A stretch of 64,000 nucleotides of DNA, from positions 40,307 to 104,306 of the forward strand of contig NZ_JBHUPT010000059.1 of the NCBI RefSeq assembly GCF_049056525.1, in the 5' to 3' direction. Below are positions 61,833 through 64,000 of the stretch, piece after piece (position 1 is the stretch's first letter; each line of letters starts with the position of its first letter). The notes under the pieces are model-generated. The model made no database searches and had not been told where the DNA came from. It saw only the letters and a program-made list of their open reading frames with translations. A program made the translations under genes and the position numbers. The stretch comes from Leisingera coralii (GTDB lineage Bacteria; Pseudomonadota; Alphaproteobacteria; Rhodobacterales; Rhodobacteraceae).

Positions 61833-62594
61833 TTAAGTAAACTGCTCTGAAATAAGCCTTTCTTCCAGCCCATGGCCGGGATCGAACAAGATCTTGTGGC
61901 GGATCTCCGGATCGGTGCGGATCTCGACCCAGTCGATATCGGCCACCGAAATCGAGTCCGCGTCGGCCATTACCGGGCGCTTGTCCGCCTCCAGCACGTC
62001 AAAGCGCACCATCGCGTTGCTGGGCAGCAGCGCGCCGCGCCAGCGCCGCGGGCGGAAGGCGGCAATGGCAGTGAGCGCCAGCACATCGGCCCCGATCGGC
62101 AGGATCGGCCCATGCGCCGAGTAGTTGTAGGCGGTGGAGCCTGCAGGGGTGGACACCAGCGCGCCGTCGCACACCAGTTCCTCCATCCGCACCCGGCCAT
62201 CCACCGACACCCTGAGCCGCGCGGCCTGCGGGCCAGCCCGCAACAGCGACACCTCATTGATCGCCAGCGCCTTGTGCACCTCGCCGCGGCGGTCCATGGC
62301 GGTCATCGACAGCGGGTTGATGATTTCCTTCACCGCATCCCCGAGCCGCTCGATCAGCCCGTCCTCGCGGTATTCGTTCATCAGAAAGCCAACGGTGCCG
62401 CGGTTCATGCCGTAAACCGGCGCCGGGTGATTGACCATGCTGTGCAGGGTGCGCAGCATGAATCCGTCCCCGCCGAGCGCCACGATAACATCAGCCTCTT
62501 CGGGGGGCACCTGGCCATAGCGGCGGGTCAGTTCGGCAAGGGCTTCCTGGGCAACCTCCACCTCGCTGGCCAGAAATGCGATTCTCAAACCCAT
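61833..62594 (-). CDS. nadK: NAD kinase
   Basis: A 253-residue NAD kinase. The diagnostic motif is IVALGGDGFMLRTLHSM with GGDG at residues 41-44, then YGMNRGTVGFLMNEY and GALVSTPAGSTAYNYSAHGP. It phosphorylates NAD to NADP. The start at 62594 gives the usual length; longer starts upstream run into the glyA promoter region. It is divergent from glyA. Confidence 0.95.
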   Translation of the reverse strand: MGLRIAFLASEVEVAQEALAELTRRYGQVPPEEADVIVALGGDGFMLRTLHSMVNHPAPVYGMNRGTVGFLMNEYREDGLIERLGDAVKEIINPLSMTAMDRRGEVHKALAINEVSLLRAGPQAARLRVSVDGRVRMEELVCDGALVSTPAGSTAYNYSAHGPILPIGADVLALTAIAAFRPRRWRGALLPSNAMVRFDVLEADKRPVMADADSISVADIDWVEIRTDPEIRHKILFDPGHGLEERLISEQFT

Positions 62595-62763
62595 CAAATC
62601 TGTTTCCGGTATTAGGCAACTGGTTCCGAAACAATCACAGCTTTCCGCCAAAGGCCATAGTTGCCGTTCTGTCGCAGGGAAATGTCGCTTTACAGGCTTC
62701 CTGCGCAAAGATGTTTCCGATAGGAAATCCCTCAATTCTGATCCCTACTCCAACGGAGCCACC
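62595..62763. promoter_or_regulatory. Divergent nadK/glyA promoter region
   Basis: The 169-bp gap contains an imperfect dyad TGTTTCCGG (62601-62609) with CCGAAACA (62626-62633) near nadK, and TTTCC-GATA-GGAAA (62714-62727) before glyA. No riboswitch fold is recognisable and no clear sigma-70 pair can be assigned. Confidence 0.3.
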
Positions 62764-64000
62764 ATGACTGAAGCGACCCGTGACCCCGGCTTTTTCACCC
62801 AATCCCTCGCCGAGCGCGATCCTGAGCTTTATGCCTCGATCACCGCGGAACTGGGCCGCCAGCGCGACGAGATCGAGCTGATCGCCTCGGAGAACATCGT
62901 CTCCGCCGCGGTGATGGAAGCGCAAGGCTCTGTCCTCACCAACAAATACGCCGAAGGCTACCCGGGGCGCCGCTATTACGGCGGCTGCCAGTATGTCGAC
63001 GTCGCCGAAAACCTGGCCATCGACCGCGCCAAGCAGCTGTTCGGCTGCGAATTCGCCAACGTGCAGCCGAACTCCGGCAGCCAGGCCAACCAGGGCGTGT
63101 TCCAGGCGCTGCTGCAGCCCGGCGACACCATCCTCGGCATGGATCTCGCCTCCGGCGGCCACCTGACCCACGGCGCCGCGCCGAACCAGTCGGGCAAGTG
63201 GTTCAACGCGGTGCACTACGGCGTGCGCCAAAGCGACAACCTGATCGATTACGACCAGATCCAGGCGCTCGCAACCGAGCACCAGCCCAAGCTGATCATC
63301 GCCGGCGGCTCCGCCATCCCGCGCCAGATCGACTTTGCCAAGTTCCGGGAAATCGCCGACAGCGTCGGCGCCTATTTCATGGTCGACATGGCCCACATCG
63401 CGGGCCTGATCGCCGCGGGCGAGCACCCCTCGCCGTTCCCGCATGCGCATGTCGCCACCACCACCACCCACAAGACCCTGCGCGGCCCGCGCGGCGGCAT
63501 GATCGTGACCAATGACGAGGCGATCGCCAAGAAGGTGAACTCGGCGATCTTCCCCGGCATCCAGGGCGGCCCGCTGATGCATGTGATCGCCGGCAAGGCG
63601 GCGGCCTTCGGCGAGGCGCTGAAGCCGGAGTTCAAGGCCTATCAGAAGCAAGTGCGCGCCAACGCGGCGGCGCTGGCGGACCAGCTGATCAAGGGCGGCC
63701 TGGACATCGTCACCGGCGGCACTGACACCCATGTGATGCTGGTCGACCTGCGGCCCAAGGGCGTGACCGGCAACATCGCCGACAAGGCGCTGGGCCGCGC
63801 CCATATCACCACCAACAAGAACGGCATCCCGTTCGACCCTGAGAAACCCACCGTGACCTCCGGCCTGCGCCTGGGCACCCCGGCCGGCACCACCCGCGGC
63901 TTCGGCGAAGCGGAGTTCCGCCAGGTCGCCGACCTGATCATCGAGGTGATCGACGGGCTGGCGGCCAACGGTGAAGAGGGCAACGCGGATGTGGAAGCGG
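62764..64000 (+). CDS. glyA: Serine hydroxymethyltransferase, 3' end missing
   Basis: The first 412 residues of GlyA (family length about 430), running off the end of the window. LIASENIVSAAVMEAQGSVL, KYAEGYPGRRYYGGCQ, HLTHG, VDMAHIAGLIAAG and the PLP lysine Lys237 in TTTTHKTLRGPRGG are all present. It converts serine and tetrahydrofolate to glycine and methylene-THF. GGAGCCACC precedes the ATG at 62764. It is divergent from nadK. Confidence 0.96.
   Translation, partial: MTEATRDPGFFTQSLAERDPELYASITAELGRQRDEIELIASENIVSAAVMEAQGSVLTNKYAEGYPGRRYYGGCQYVDVAENLAIDRAKQLFGCEFANVQPNSGSQANQGVFQALLQPGDTILGMDLASGGHLTHGAAPNQSGKWFNAVHYGVRQSDNLIDYDQIQALATEHQPKLIIAGGSAIPRQIDFAKFREIADSVGAYFMVDMAHIAGLIAAGEHPSPFPHAHVATTTTHKTLRGPRGGMIVTNDEAIAKKVNSAIFPGIQGGPLMHVIAGKAAAFGEALKPEFKAYQKQVRANAAALADQLIKGGLDIVTGGTDTHVMLVDLRPKGVTGNIADKALGRAHITTNKNGIPFDPEKPTVTSGLRLGTPAGTTRGFGEAEFRQVADLIIEVIDGLAANGEEGNADVEA

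Noticed and set aside
62595..62763. Glycine or SAM riboswitch before glyA
   Set aside because: The conserved core sequences of those riboswitches are not seen.

Overview
The window is about 64 kb of GC-rich chromosomal DNA, densely coding on both strands, from what looks like a marine roseobacter (Rhodobacteraceae, Alphaproteobacteria; Leisingera, Phaeobacter or Ruegeria-like). The reasons are gene content (PhoX phosphatase, an opgC-opgG-opgH glucan operon, a full Mrp antiporter operon with fused MrpA-MrpB, an oxidoreductase-SelD fusion beside mnmH, tandem MerR genes next to acyl-CoA dehydrogenases, Hint-domain and sulfotransferase genes), strong GC3 bias, many ATGA-type start/stop overlaps, and gene-end repeats containing a GTATTT...AAAGAAGAAG-like core. 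The genus call is inference. I see no rRNA, tRNA, CRISPR array, IS element or prophage: this is core or near-core chromosome.

Layout. 1-5.2 kb: 3' part of a PhoX-type phosphatase, a DUF302 protein, then a TPP-dependent enzyme overlapping a family III CoA-transferase. 5.5-11.5 kb: a TTC38-like TPR protein followed closely by opgC, opgG and opgH (osmoregulated periplasmic glucans). 11.8-13.1 kb (minus): a rhodanese protein and a damaged PHB-depolymerase-like hydrolase. 13.3-19.3 kb: the Mrp/Mnh monovalent cation/proton antiporter operon A(B)-C-D-E-F-G. 19.3-22.7 kb: selD fusion and mnmH, convergent, together the selenouridine-tRNA pathway. 22.9-32.3 kb: housekeeping and mixed genes (MarR, SRAP, TPR-sulfotransferase, DUF1992, 5'-nucleotidase, DUF952, pyrD, arsC, MATE, two hotdog thioesterases).

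32.4-41.7 kb: a plus-strand fatty-acid/acyl-CoA oxidation region: two MerR regulators, two acyl-CoA dehydrogenases, a GST, a thiolase, a cupin and the FadJ multifunctional enzyme. 41.8-44.4 kb (minus): Hint protein, sulfotransferase, EamA transporter. 44.4-48.1 kb: acyl-CoA synthetase, a membrane protein resembling a dead M48 peptidase, a methyltransferase. 48.2-54.5 kb (minus): SPOR-domain protein, the pyrimidine salvage cluster cdd-deoA-deoB-upp, and a VOC-bicupin fusion. 54.7-64 kb: maeB, GFA protein, prpE, amidase, a gene-poor 680-bp stretch, nadK (minus) and the 5' part of glyA.

The most useful non-gene signals are: (i) two near-identical 18-bp inverted repeats, one at the cdd promoter and one at the deoB/upp junction, suggesting one unknown regulator of pyrimidine salvage; (ii) TTTGCAAA-type boxes upstream of prpE, as used by ScfR/PccR regulators; (iii) a dense ACGT-box/inverted-repeat region upstream of the second MerR gene; (iv) two families of hairpin-forming dispersed repeats placed directly after stop codons; and (v) several unexplained perfect palindromes in promoter regions.
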